63,570 bases of DNA from Paludibacteraceae bacterium (lineage in GTDB: Bacteria > Bacteroidota > Bacteroidia > Bacteroidales > Paludibacteraceae), in contig CAJOIZ010000008.1 of NCBI GenBank assembly GCA_905234835.1, positions 1-63,570 of the forward strand. The letters run 5' to 3'. Each line of letters begins with the position of its first letter. Position 1 is the first letter of the stretch. This document shows, piece after piece, positions 26,149 to 36,011 of this stretch. Below the pieces are notes generated by a model that ran no database searches, was not told where the DNA came from, and saw only the letters and a program-made list of their open reading frames with translations. Position numbers and translations under genes: made by a program.

Positions 26149-28080
26149 CTATTCCATTTCGTTCACATCGCTCGGCATACGCCAGTCGCCACGGGGGGAG
26201 AGGCTGATGCCAATCACTTTCGGCCCGTCGGGCTGGCAGGAGCGCTTGAACTGCTGCGTGTAGAAACGGCGGCGGAAGACCTCAATCCAGCGGTTGATCT
26301 CCTCCTCCGAATAGGTGTCCTCGAACGCCAGCGACGCCATATACGCCACTTTCTGGGCGGTGAAGCCGTAGCGAAGGAAATGGTACATGAAGAAGTCGTG
26401 CAGTTCGTAGGGACCCACCTTGTCCTCGGTGAACTGGGCGATCTCGCCGTTCTCGTCGGTAGGCAGCAGTTCGGGGGATATGGGGGTCTGGATGATGTCC
26501 GTCAGGATGGCGGTAATCTCGTCGCTGTACCAGTAGTTGGCGGCGTATCGGATCTGGAACTGCACCATCGTCTTGGGTATGCCCGCGTTGATGCCGTACA
26601 TCGAAATCTGGTCACCCGCGTAGGTCATCCATCCCAGTGCCATCTCGCTCATGTCGCCCGTGCCGAGGACCAGTCCGTTGCGCTGGTTCGCCAAGTCCAT
26701 CAGGATGAGCGTGCGTATGCGCGCCTGCGCGTTCTCGTAGGTGATGTCCTGTCCGCCCGTGTGTCCGATGTCCTGCAGGTGCTGCGTGACGCTGTCGCGG
26801 ATGGGAATCTCCATCTGCGTGATGCCGAGCAGCTCCATCAGGCGGACGGCGTTGTTGTAGGTGCGGCCGCTGGTGCCGAATCCGGGCATCGTCACACCGA
26901 TGATGCGCTGACGGTCATAGCCCAGCAGGTCGGCGGTCTGGACAGCGACCAACAGGGCCAGTGTGGAGTCGAGTCCGCCGCTGACGCCGATGACCAGCGA
27001 TTCCGCCCCGGTGTGTTCCCACCGGTGCGCCAGGCCGTTGCACTGGATGGCGAAAGCGTCCGCCGAGAACGCCTCGCTGTCTTCGGGCGCGGGGAGGAAA
27101 GGCGACTGGGGGAAACGGCGGTGTATAGGTTCGGAAAAGCCCTCCTCCTTGTCGATGGGGGCGACATTCACCTTGCGGTAGCGTCCGTGCTGGTCTTTGG
27201 TGAAATTGGTGTTGCGCTGGCGGTCGATGCGCAGGCGCTCCACGTCAATCTCCTGAATGATCATCGACGAGTTGTGCTGGAAGCGGTCGCCCTCGGACAG
27301 CAGCTCGCCGTTCTCGGCGATATAGGTGGAGCCGGAGAAGACGATGTCGGACGACGATTCGCCCACGCCGGAAGATGTATAGACGTATCCGCAGTGGACG
27401 CGGGCCGACTGCTGGGTGATCATCTGCCGGCGGAAAGCGTGCTTGCCCGTCACGCAGTTGCTCGACGATAGGTTGAAGATCAGTTCCGCGCCCTGTATCG
27501 CCAGTTGGGTGGACGGTGGCAGGGGGGACCACAGGTCCTCGCAAATCTCTATGCCGAAGCAGCAGTTGCGGGTGGTGAACAGCAGTTCGGGTCCGAAAGG
27601 CACGTCGCCGCACCACAGTTCGATGGTGGGGATGCGCGGTATGAGCCCTTCGGCGGAGTGCTGCAGGGCCGCCCTTCCGGACGTGAACCAGCGTTTCTCA
27701 TAGAACTCGCCCGTGTTGGGCAGATTGACCTTCGGAACCACGCCGACCACATCACCGTCGGTCATGACGAAGGCGCAGTTGTAGAGGTTGTTGTCCACTT
27801 TCAGCGGCGCGCCGACCAGAACGATGACGGGTTTCTCGCGGGTGAAGTTGCAGATCTCCTCCAGTCCCGACAGTGTGTTCTGCTGCAGGCGCTGAGTGAA
27901 GAACAGGTCGCCGCAGGTGTAGCCCGTCAGGGTCAGCTCGGGGAAGCAGATGATCTCAACCCCCTCTTCAACGGCTTCCGTTATCTGTTGTTTGACCTGC
28001 TGCACGTTGTATGAGCAGTCCGCCACGCGCATCATCGGCACCGCAGCCGCCACGCGCACAAATCCGAAGTTGTCTTTCAT
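26149..28080 (-). CDS. nadE: glutamine-dependent NAD synthetase
   Basis: A 643-residue fusion of an N-terminal glutaminase (nitrilase fold: FPELTLTGY Glu, a Lys loop, and the NCCFGIEICED nucleophile Cys) and a C-terminal ATP-pyrophosphatase with SGGLDST at about 364-370. It makes NAD from deamido-NAD with glutamine-derived ammonia, which travels between the domains. It works in the same pathway as NadD at 45.8 kb. It lies 19 bases after cvpA. Confidence 0.96.
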   Translation of the reverse strand: MKDNFGFVRVAAAVPMMRVADCSYNVQQVKQQITEAVEEGVEIICFPELTLTGYTCGDLFFTQRLQQNTLSGLEEICNFTREKPVIVLVGAPLKVDNNLYNCAFVMTDGDVVGVVPKVNLPNTGEFYEKRWFTSGRAALQHSAEGLIPRIPTIELWCGDVPFGPELLFTTRNCCFGIEICEDLWSPLPPSTQLAIQGAELIFNLSSSNCVTGKHAFRRQMITQQSARVHCGYVYTSSGVGESSSDIVFSGSTYIAENGELLSEGDRFQHNSSMIIQEIDVERLRIDRQRNTNFTKDQHGRYRKVNVAPIDKEEGFSEPIHRRFPQSPFLPAPEDSEAFSADAFAIQCNGLAHRWEHTGAESLVIGVSGGLDSTLALLVAVQTADLLGYDRQRIIGVTMPGFGTSGRTYNNAVRLMELLGITQMEIPIRDSVTQHLQDIGHTGGQDITYENAQARIRTLILMDLANQRNGLVLGTGDMSEMALGWMTYAGDQISMYGINAGIPKTMVQFQIRYAANYWYSDEITAILTDIIQTPISPELLPTDENGEIAQFTEDKVGPYELHDFFMYHFLRYGFTAQKVAYMASLAFEDTYSEEEINRWIEVFRRRFYTQQFKRSCQPDGPKVIGISLSPRGDWRMPSDVNEME

Positions 28081-28099
28081 ACCGTTTGTATGTATTTGC

Positions 28100-28576
28100 T
28101 TATTGGTTCAATATGTCGTTGACGAAGGCGAGTGCGGGGTCGTAGAGTAGCGAGCTCTCGTGCAGAGCGGCGGGTATCAGGTGCCACTGCGCGTCCACCT
28201 GTCCTACGAGATAGATAATAACCAGCACGATGAGCGCCCATTTGCCCGCTCCGAACACGGCTCCGAGCAGACGGTTCGCCCACCCGAGGTTAATGGCGCG
28301 CATTAGACGGGACAACAACGAGCCGGCAATGTTGAGGGACAGTGAGATGCCGATGAACAGCAACGAATAGGCGACGAGGTTGCACACGGGCTTCGGCCAG
28401 GCGAACTGGGCCGCTACCCACGCGGCGAATGCGCCACCCCACAGGCGGGTGCCGAAATAGCCGAGCACCAGCGCCGCGATGGCTGTCACCTCCTTCACCA
28501 GCCCGCGCATAACACCCCGTACCAGCCCAATCAGCAGAGGCAGGGCAATCACTATGTCCAGCCAACATACTTCCAC
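28100..28576 (-). CDS. cvpA: CvpA family membrane protein
   Basis: A 158-residue protein with four transmembrane helices and the family start DIVIALPLLIGLVRGVMRGLVKE. Homologues were named for colicin V production and are linked to envelope homeostasis; the molecular function is unsettled. It begins four bases after the DUF5689 gene in the long minus-strand run. Confidence 0.88.
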   Translation of the reverse strand: MEVCWLDIVIALPLLIGLVRGVMRGLVKEVTAIAALVLGYFGTRLWGGAFAAWVAAQFAWPKPVCNLVAYSLLFIGISLSLNIAGSLLSRLMRAINLGWANRLLGAVFGAGKWALIVLVIIYLVGQVDAQWHLIPAALHESSLLYDPALAFVNDILNQ

Positions 28577-28580
28577 TTTC

Positions 28581-29759
28581 TTATTCGCCGTATTCGATGC
28601 GCGGCCACAGTTGTCCGCTGCCCATGTAATAGAGCATCAGGTCGTCCAGCGAACGGATAGTGATGCTCCAATCGTCCCACGCGGGTGCGTAACTGTCCTC
28701 GCTGTTGTATATCTTGACCTGGTTGTTGTCGCGGTAGTAGCCCAGTATGCCGGTTACGTTCCCAACATAGTCAGCGCAGCCGGAGATGCCGTTGCTGTCC
28801 GCTCCGGGAAGATAGAAATGGGAGAACTTGGCGTACTCGGAAACGGAAACCAGCGTCTGATTGCCGTTGTCGTCAGCTATGATGCGCGACTGCGGATAAC
28901 CCATGTTGCCCGTGGTCGGAGCGAAGACATTGGCAGACGAACCGTTAGAGAAGTCGTCCGGGTTGTTGGTCGTGCAGTCTGTCGCATCGCCGTAATTGGA
29001 GTACTGCCCTGTGTAATGCACGTCCTTGATGCAGACCAGTTTGCCGTCCTCCAGACGGTTGTCCACCTGATTGAGGTTGTTGACAAAGTCGGTTATCAGC
29101 ACCGTGTCGCAGTGGGGTGTCTGGGGAAGACCGACCAGTGTGGTGCGTTTCTTGAACTCGGCAAACGGGATGCGTCCCGGCGCCCAGCCCACTTTCTCCT
29201 CGGCTTTGTTGGCATAGACGTTGTTGTTGTAGGTAGGAACGCAGAGCTGGGGCTGGTTGGCGTAACGGCCTATAGCCAGTCCGTCAATGCGGATGAGCAC
29301 CTCTTGTCCGAGCTGGTACATGCCGCCTACCGAACTGGCATCCACAGAGATACGCAATGCCTGCTGCTTGCCGTTCACCATCTGCTGGATGCAGAGCGAC
29401 TTGTAGAAATTGCCGGACAGATCGTCCGTCGTGATGCGTCCGCATATAAACAATGGCTGACCGACGGGCAGCGTGTCGATGGAGAAAAGCCAGATAGTGT
29501 CAAGATACGGGTCATACGTGTGCCCCTTGCCCGAGGCGCGGAGGCGGTACAGGGCGGGGTCGCAGTAGTTGCCTTGTTCGGTCATATAAGGGGGCTGCTT
29601 GAGTTCGTTGAGCGTCAGCAGCCTGCCGCCGACAGAAGAGACCTGGCTTGCGACGTCATCCTCGGCTATATAGCGTGTCTGCGGCTCTTCCGAACGGCAG
29701 GATGCTAAAAGCAGACCGGTCAGAGCGATGGCGGAAAGAATAATGGACTGTGTTTTCAT
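28581..29759 (-). CDS. DUF5689 surface lipoprotein
   Basis: A 392-residue protein with a lipoprotein signal (LTGLLLASC, Cys at about 17) and two OB-like halves with similar phrases (VGQPLFICGRITTDD and the later LVCIKDVHYTG). DUF5689 lipoproteins are commonly coded next to a TonB-dependent receptor, as here (17 bases), so it probably forms the surface part of an uptake complex for an unknown ligand. I use ATG 29759 because it gives the lipoprotein signal; a longer frame from 29849 overlaps the receptor gene. Confidence 0.85.
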   Translation of the reverse strand: MKTQSIILSAIALTGLLLASCRSEEPQTRYIAEDDVASQVSSVGGRLLTLNELKQPPYMTEQGNYCDPALYRLRASGKGHTYDPYLDTIWLFSIDTLPVGQPLFICGRITTDDLSGNFYKSLCIQQMVNGKQQALRISVDASSVGGMYQLGQEVLIRIDGLAIGRYANQPQLCVPTYNNNVYANKAEEKVGWAPGRIPFAEFKKRTTLVGLPQTPHCDTVLITDFVNNLNQVDNRLEDGKLVCIKDVHYTGQYSNYGDATDCTTNNPDDFSNGSSANVFAPTTGNMGYPQSRIIADDNGNQTLVSVSEYAKFSHFYLPGADSNGISGCADYVGNVTGILGYYRDNNQVKIYNSEDSYAPAWDDWSITIRSLDDLMLYYMGSGQLWPRIEYGE

Positions 29760-29776
29760 GGTCTGTTCCTCCTTGT

Positions 29777-32700
29777 TTAGAATTTGTAGGTGACTGTAAG
29801 GTAGAAGTTCGCGCCCCAGGCGTAGTAGTACTTGGCGGGGAATTTCCACGCGTTGGCGGTTATGACGGAGTTCTTATCATCCTCCACACCCTGTTTGGTG
29901 GTGCGTGGCAGACGCGCCTGCTGGTAGCCACCGGTCTTGAAATGCACGTTGTTGCCAATGTTCGTGCAGTTGAGGTTGATAGACAGCGACTGGCGTTGGG
30001 GCAGGTAAATCAGTTTGCCGATGCTCAGGTCGATCAGGAAGCGGTTCCATACGTTGTCCGCCGTCAGGCTCTCCTGCTGGTCAAGGATGTTGTACGGGTA
30101 CTTGAGTTCGGGTTTGCCGTTTGCGTCCGTCTCGCCGGTCAGTGCGCCGGCGTCCTTGTACGAGCCGTTCACATTGATGGCATTGCCGGTCAGGTCGTCA
30201 TACGTGACATCCGTGTAGAGGCTCTTCATGCGGCGCGACGGAGCCACGCCGAGGTAGTTCATATCGTAGTAGCTCAGGGTCACATCGGCGAACCACATCT
30301 TCGGGTGGAAGAACGAGAGTTTGAGCGAGGCGTTCACCTGCGGTCCGTTGCTCACGCGCACGCCTTTCATCATCACCGAGTCACGCAGCGCATAGACATT
30401 GCCTTTGGAGGTCGCGCCCAGCGCCATGCCGTTCTCCGCCGAAGTCACCACCGCCGCGTTGCTCGTGTAACGGTAGTCGCCGACAGAGGTGGCGGCGGAC
30501 AGGGTGAAGTATGTTCCCAGTTTGACGGCCGCAGCAGCCTCGATACCGCAGTGGCGGCGGTTGAGACCCGTCATCGCCTGATTGACGAACGTGCGCGCCT
30601 CGTCATCGTAATAGCCGTTCAGTTCCATGCCGTCCCAGAAGCGAGAGTAGAAGCCGGTTACACGGCCGCGCACGACGGGATAGTTGAACTCATACGTCAG
30701 GTCGCCGCCCACGGTCTTTTCTGACGCGCCGTAATACTCCTTGAGGCTGCCTGCGGTGTCGTGGGCGTAGATGGAAGCCACAGCGCGATCGTGCACGCGG
30801 GGCGAGATATACGCGTTGCGTGCCAATGGAGCCTGGGTTTGCGCCAGCGCGTTGAAGCGGAGGCGGTTACGGCCGTTAATCTTGTAGGTGAAGCCCGCCT
30901 TGAAGGACGGGTCCACAAAGTGGTGGCGGAAGCCGTGGTAGTTATAGAGTGTCTTGACTAATTGTCCGTTCTGTATCATGTCCGAACCCTCCTGACCGAT
31001 ATAGTACTCCTGCATACCTTTTTGAAGCATACTCAGATAGACGGCGCGTCCGTTGAGCATCGTGGAAGTGCGCTGTATCTGCGAGTAGGCGATTTGCAGG
31101 GCATAGTAGAGGTCGAAACTGTGCCAGTTCCATTCGTTCTGGTACCACGCTTTGCCGTTCTTCATCTTGATGGTGTAGTCATATCCGAAGCGTTGGTTCT
31201 CCCTGATGACCCGTGCGTCGGCTATCGTGCCGTCAGCATTGAGAATCACATTGTTCTGCTTGACGACCGCCATCTGAGCCTGCGTCATGCCGATGTTCTC
31301 CGCCAGTTCAGCTATGTCACGCTCCGCAAAGGGGTCGATGTCAATCCACTGTCTTCCGCCGAGCATGTCGTCTATCGTCTTATAGTGGCGGCCTACGGAC
31401 TCTTTCAATTCCAGTCCGGCGGTCATCTTCAGATGATCGAACTGCGTGTTCTGGTACGTGGCGGAGGCCATTTCATCTTCGATGTCATTGTGGCGGCGTT
31501 CCTGTATGTAGCGTGCCGAACCGCCGGGGTTGTTCACGTTGTTGGCTCTGTTGGCAAGGTAGATGGCATCCCAGTCAATCTGTGTGGTCTGGCTGTTGCG
31601 CGATGTCCAATCGCTGTACATGCGCATATAGTTGGTTTGGTCGATGCTTCCGCCCACGTAGTTGCCGGCCGCATCGTAGAATCCGTCCCCGAGAGCCTTG
31701 CCGTTCATATCCTTGTTGATGAAGTTGCCGTTGTCGGCAATCTGGTTGTCCCACAGGAACGAAGGCATATTGCGGTAGTAGTCGGGACGCGGGTCGGGAG
31801 CGTTGTAGAAGTTCAGCGCCGAATTGGAGTAGAATGAGTAGTGTCCTCCGAGGGCGACGTGGAGCAACTGTTGGTTGTCAATACGGAACGTGTAGCCGAG
31901 AACCACTGTCGGGTCGTAACTCTTGACGATGCGGGAATTGCGCATCCTGCCGTTGTCGTAACCCCAGTAGGGGTTGTAGTTGTTCCATCCCCACTGGGTG
32001 CTGTTGTATTGGTTGGTCAGGTCATAGACCTCCTGGGTGACGGCGGCGGACTGGCCGCGCATCGTGGGCGCGCCGAAGGTGATGATGTTCAGTTTGTGGC
32101 GCGTGCCCCACTGCTTTTCAGCCGAGAAGAAGTAGCCGAAAGAGTGGTAGGATACGCCTTCCCCGATAATGCCTTTCTTGTCAATATAAGGTGTGCCGCG
32201 ATAGGCTATTTGTGCTGCGAACGCCCATCCGTTGTCAAGCAGGCCGCTGGAGTAGGTGGCGCGCACCACGCCTTTGTAGTTGCGGTTGGTAGCTCCGATG
32301 CCCACTTTCCATCCCTGCGCGTATCGGGTCGCGCCCATCAGGTAGTTGGTGGCGTTGCCTAGACCGCCGAAGGTATAGTTGGTCGCCTCAATCGCCTGGT
32401 TGGTCTCTTTGTAACGCGAAGCGTCGTTCAGACCACCCATCGCCGAGAAATTAAACTGGCCGCGCTCGGCGGAATTGAACGACAGCCCCTCCACGTAGTA
32501 GGTCTCGTAGGTCTGGCTGTAGCCGCGGTTGCGGTAACGGGCTGTGGACCAAGCCCACGAGGTGAGCGAATTGAACACGTCCTTCGATGAGGATGTCATC
32601 GAGGCCTGCTCCTGCGTCGAGCCTTCGTCGTCGTTCAGATCCTGGTCGGCGAGGTTGAGCAGCACCTCGTCCCGCGTCTCTTTGGCTATGTCAGGCTGGA

Positions 32701-33004
32701 GGTAGATTACGTCCAAAACGGTGGACTGCCCCTCCTTGAGGAGGATGAGTTCCACTGCAGCCTGATAGCCTTCCGCCTCAATGATCAGTTCCTCGTCGCC
32801 AGCCTGCAGACCAATGAGGGAGAACTTGCCTTCCTGGTTGGTGAGGGTGGATATGTCCTGATTGCCAAGCGTTACCGTTGCGCCTGCGATGCCCTTGCCG
32901 GTCTGCTGCGAGGCAATCTGGCCAGACAGGGACGAAGGCCCGTTCTGCGCCCATAGGGACGCAACCGCTGATAGGACGAAAATAAGGGAGATGATTTTCT
33001 TCAT
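29777..33004 (-). CDS. TonB-dependent outer membrane receptor
   Basis: A 1075-residue protein: a signal peptide (about 1-19), a carboxypeptidase-regulatory-like domain (about 24-110), a plug region (about 130-250) and a large beta-barrel ending in a terminal Phe (NFYLTVTYKF). No SusD homologue is beside it; the partner is the DUF5689 lipoprotein. The ligand cannot be predicted. The gene is embedded among housekeeping genes (asnS upstream, cvpA-nadE downstream), suggesting constitutive need. Confidence 0.93.
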   Translation of the reverse strand: MKKIISLIFVLSAVASLWAQNGPSSLSGQIASQQTGKGIAGATVTLGNQDISTLTNQEGKFSLIGLQAGDEELIIEAEGYQAAVELILLKEGQSTVLDVIYLQPDIAKETRDEVLLNLADQDLNDDEGSTQEQASMTSSSKDVFNSLTSWAWSTARYRNRGYSQTYETYYVEGLSFNSAERGQFNFSAMGGLNDASRYKETNQAIEATNYTFGGLGNATNYLMGATRYAQGWKVGIGATNRNYKGVVRATYSSGLLDNGWAFAAQIAYRGTPYIDKKGIIGEGVSYHSFGYFFSAEKQWGTRHKLNIITFGAPTMRGQSAAVTQEVYDLTNQYNSTQWGWNNYNPYWGYDNGRMRNSRIVKSYDPTVVLGYTFRIDNQQLLHVALGGHYSFYSNSALNFYNAPDPRPDYYRNMPSFLWDNQIADNGNFINKDMNGKALGDGFYDAAGNYVGGSIDQTNYMRMYSDWTSRNSQTTQIDWDAIYLANRANNVNNPGGSARYIQERRHNDIEDEMASATYQNTQFDHLKMTAGLELKESVGRHYKTIDDMLGGRQWIDIDPFAERDIAELAENIGMTQAQMAVVKQNNVILNADGTIADARVIRENQRFGYDYTIKMKNGKAWYQNEWNWHSFDLYYALQIAYSQIQRTSTMLNGRAVYLSMLQKGMQEYYIGQEGSDMIQNGQLVKTLYNYHGFRHHFVDPSFKAGFTYKINGRNRLRFNALAQTQAPLARNAYISPRVHDRAVASIYAHDTAGSLKEYYGASEKTVGGDLTYEFNYPVVRGRVTGFYSRFWDGMELNGYYDDEARTFVNQAMTGLNRRHCGIEAAAAVKLGTYFTLSAATSVGDYRYTSNAAVVTSAENGMALGATSKGNVYALRDSVMMKGVRVSNGPQVNASLKLSFFHPKMWFADVTLSYYDMNYLGVAPSRRMKSLYTDVTYDDLTGNAINVNGSYKDAGALTGETDANGKPELKYPYNILDQQESLTADNVWNRFLIDLSIGKLIYLPQRQSLSINLNCTNIGNNVHFKTGGYQQARLPRTTKQGVEDDKNSVITANAWKFPAKYYYAWGANFYLTVTYKF

Positions 33005-33016
33005 AGTATGTAATGT

Positions 33017-34426
33017 TTAGAATTCTGCGTTTTTCGGGGTGCGCGGGAACGGAATCACGTCGCGGATGTTCTGCATACCTGTTACGAACAGCATCAGACG
33101 CTCAAAGCCCAGGCCGAAACCAGCGTGGGGTGCGGAGCCGAAACGGCGGGTGTCGAGATACCACTGGTAGTTGGACATGTCCATCCCCCTGCGCTCAATC
33201 TCCCTGTCAAGTTTGTTGTAACTCTCCTCGCGTACCGAGCCTCCGATGATCTCGCCAATCTGCGGGAACAGCACGTCGGTGCCCTGCACCGTCTCGCGGC
33301 CTTTCTCCTCGCCCTCGTTCTGTTTCATATAGAAAGCCTTGATGTCACGCGGATAGTCGGTCATGATTACGGGTTTGCGGAAATGCTCCTCCACGAGGTA
33401 ACGTTCGTGCTCCGAACTGAGGTCGTCGCCCCATTCGCAGGGGAACTCGAACTTCCTGCCGTTGTCCTTCGCCTCCTTGAGGATGCGGATGCCTTCCGTG
33501 TAGGGCAGGCGCACGAAGTCCGTGTCCGCCACGCTCTTCAGACGGTCAATCAGTCCTTTGTCCACGTACTGGTTGAGGAACTGCAGGTCGTCCTGGCAAT
33601 GCTCCAATGCCCAACGGACGCAGTACTTGATGAAGTCCTCCTCGATGTCCATCAGTTCCTTCTTGTCAATGAAAGCCACTTCCGGCTCAATCATCCAGAA
33701 CTCCGCCAAGTGGCGTGGGGTGTTGGAGTTCTCGGCGCGGAACGTGGGGCCGAACGTGTAGATTCTGCCCAACGCCAACGCACCCAATTCGCCTTCTAAT
33801 TGGCCGCTGACGGTCAGCGAGGTCATCTTTCCGAAAAAGTCGTCGCTATAATCTATGTGCCCTGCCTCATCGTAACGGAGTTTGTATAGGTTCTTCGTCG
33901 TTACCTGAAACATCTGTCCCGCGCCTTCCGCATCTGAGGCAGTGATGAGAGGCGTGTGGAAATAATAGTAGCCGTGTTCATGGAAATAAGTATGGATAGC
34001 CATCGCCATATGGTGACGCAGGCGAAACACCGCTCCGAACGTGTTGGTGCGCGGACGGAGATGTGCTATCGTGCGCAGGTATTCCATACTCAGCCCTTTC
34101 TTCTGAAGTGGGTACAGATTGACATCCGCCGTGCCGTAAACCTCCAATTCGGTTAGTTGGATCTCCACATCCTGACCTGCGCCCTGCGAGGGGACGAGTA
34201 TGCCAGTGGCGGAGATGCACGAACCGGTGGTGACAGGCTTGAGCTGCTCCTCGCTGAATCGGGCCATGTCCGCCACAATCTGGATATTCTTTATGGTCGA
34301 GCCGTCGTTGAGGGCGATGAAACTGACCTGTTTGTTGCCACGGCGGCTGCGAACCCAGCCGCGGACGTTGATGGGACGGTCAAACTCCCTGCTCTGAAGA
34401 GCGGTACGGATATCTGTGCGTTGCAT
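33017..34426 (-). CDS. asnS: asparaginyl-tRNA synthetase
   Basis: A 469-residue class II synthetase: an N-terminal OB anticodon-binding domain ([21 protein letters not shown]), then motif 1-3 regions, including [21 protein letters not shown] (motif 2 area) and [12 protein letters not shown] (motif 3). The HLAEF and SNTPRH details separate AsnRS from AspRS. It charges tRNA-Asn. It lies 43 bases after dnaB, the largest gap in the run. Confidence 0.97.
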   Translation of the reverse strand: MQRTDIRTALQSREFDRPINVRGWVRSRRGNKQVSFIALNDGSTIKNIQIVADMARFSEEQLKPVTTGSCISATGILVPSQGAGQDVEIQLTELEVYGTADVNLYPLQKKGLSMEYLRTIAHLRPRTNTFGAVFRLRHHMAMAIHTYFHEHGYYYFHTPLITASDAEGAGQMFQVTTKNLYKLRYDEAGHIDYSDDFFGKMTSLTVSGQLEGELGALALGRIYTFGPTFRAENSNTPRHLAEFWMIEPEVAFIDKKELMDIEEDFIKYCVRWALEHCQDDLQFLNQYVDKGLIDRLKSVADTDFVRLPYTEGIRILKEAKDNGRKFEFPCEWGDDLSSEHERYLVEEHFRKPVIMTDYPRDIKAFYMKQNEGEEKGRETVQGTDVLFPQIGEIIGGSVREESYNKLDREIERRGMDMSNYQWYLDTRRFGSAPHAGFGLGFERLMLFVTGMQNIRDVIPFPRTPKNAEF

Positions 34427-34469
34427 AATTTATATTGTATATGTGTTTGTCTGTTAGTTTGCTGTCTGG

Positions 34470-36011
34470 TCAGAACGGCCTGTCCTCGCCGAAACCGCCA
34501 TTGACTGACATACCGTCGGATGTCTCAATGTAGGCTGTGTCGGCGGTCTCGTTCATCTTCGAGTGGAACACGCCGTTCAGTTCGTCTGATGGAATGGCAT
34601 CGTCCTCGTTCTGGAACTTTGCATACTGGGCGCGGAAGCGGAGCCAGATGTCATCGGTTGCACCGTTACGGTGCTTGGCAACGATGATTTGTCCCAGACC
34701 AATTAGGCTCTTGCTCGTCTTGTCGTCGTTCGTTATACCATAGTATTCGGGTCGGTGGATGAAGCATACTATGTCGGCGTCTTGCTCGATGGCGCCTGAC
34801 TCACGTAGGTCGCTCAATTGTGGTTTTTTGCCGGCTATGCCCGTGCCGCCGCGCTGTTCCACGCTGCGGTTCAGCTGCGACAAAGCTATGATAGGTATAT
34901 CCAGCTCTTTGGCAAGAGCCTTCAGGTTGCGGGAGATGATACTCACCTCCTGCTCACGCGAGCCGAAATTGACTCCGTTGGCGTTCATCAGTTGCAGGTA
35001 GTCGATGATGATGATCTGCACGTGCTTCTCGCGCACCAGTTTGCGCGCTTTGGAGCGAAACTCAAGAATGGACATCGCGGGCGTGTCGTCAAGGTACAGG
35101 GGCGCATTGTTCAGTTCACCCACTTTGTGGTCCAACTGCACCCATTCTGCCTGCGTCAGATTGCCGTTCTTGATTTTTTCACCGGGTATCTCGCATACAT
35201 TCATTATCAGACGGTTGGCCAACTGAACATTTGACATTTCCAACGAGAACATCGCCACCGGTATGTTGTAATTGACGGCAATGTTCTTTGCCATTGACAA
35301 TACGAATGCCGTTTTGCCCATAGCGGGACGGGCGGCTATGATGATGAGGTCGCTTTTTTGCCATCCGCTGGTAATCTTGTCCAGAAGAGTGAACCCCGAT
35401 GGAATGCCGCTGATATTACCTTTATTCTCGGCGGCTTTGTGCATCCGGCTGAAGGCTGCCGACAGAACGGCGTCAATCTTGACTACATCGCGTTTCTGGT
35501 TGCGTTGCGAGATGGCAAAGATCTTGCCCTCTGCCTCTTCTAACAGTTCATCCACGTCTTGCGTGTCATCGTAGCCTTTCTCTTCTACCTCTGCTGCCAT
35601 ACGTATCAGTTCGCGGGCGGTTGCTTTCTGCGCAACAACCTGTGCGTGGTAGCGCAGGTGGGCGGTGGATGCCACTTTGCGCGTCAGTTCGCTCAAGTAA
35701 GCCGCGCCACCGGCATCTTCCAGTGTGCCGAGTGAACGCAGACGGTCTGTTACAGACAACAGGTCAATGGGTTGGTCCTTTACCGATAGCGACACCAATG
35801 CCTCAAAGATGCGCTGGTGCTTGTCCGAATAGAACGAATCGACACGCAGCAGGTCGCTCACCATTGAGAAAGCCTCCTTGTCAAGCATCAGTGCGCCCAA
35901 CACGGACTCTTCCATATCGAGAGCCTGCGGGGGCAACTTACCCATATCGTTCGCACCCACTTTGCGCGGGGCGGCTTCCTTGCGTGATTTGTTAGTGGCT
36001 GAGACGGGCAT
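34470..36011 (-). CDS. dnaB: replicative DNA helicase DnaB
   Basis: A 513-residue hexameric helicase with the N-terminal helical domain (about 28-130) and the RecA-like domain with Walker A (ARPAMGKTAF), FSLEMS, Walker B-like IIIIDYLQLM, and the later arginine-finger region (FIHRPEYYG). It unwinds DNA at the replication fork. Its start overlaps the meaB 3' end by 20 bases; the basic N-terminal extension resembles that of other Bacteroidota DnaB proteins, so I keep the long start. Confidence 0.97.
   Translation of the reverse strand: MPVSATNKSRKEAAPRKVGANDMGKLPPQALDMEESVLGALMLDKEAFSMVSDLLRVDSFYSDKHQRIFEALVSLSVKDQPIDLLSVTDRLRSLGTLEDAGGAAYLSELTRKVASTAHLRYHAQVVAQKATARELIRMAAEVEEKGYDDTQDVDELLEEAEGKIFAISQRNQKRDVVKIDAVLSAAFSRMHKAAENKGNISGIPSGFTLLDKITSGWQKSDLIIIAARPAMGKTAFVLSMAKNIAVNYNIPVAMFSLEMSNVQLANRLIMNVCEIPGEKIKNGNLTQAEWVQLDHKVGELNNAPLYLDDTPAMSILEFRSKARKLVREKHVQIIIIDYLQLMNANGVNFGSREQEVSIISRNLKALAKELDIPIIALSQLNRSVEQRGGTGIAGKKPQLSDLRESGAIEQDADIVCFIHRPEYYGITNDDKTSKSLIGLGQIIVAKHRNGATDDIWLRFRAQYAKFQNEDDAIPSDELNGVFHSKMNETADTAYIETSDGMSVNGGFGEDRPF

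Noticed and set aside
26065..27471. A 468-codon plus-strand frame antisense to dsbD and nadE
   Set aside because: It covers two well-identified genes on the other strand and has no recognisable domain.
28479..29708. A 409-codon plus-strand frame antisense to cvpA and the DUF5689 gene
   Set aside because: No motifs, and both opposite-strand genes are clear.
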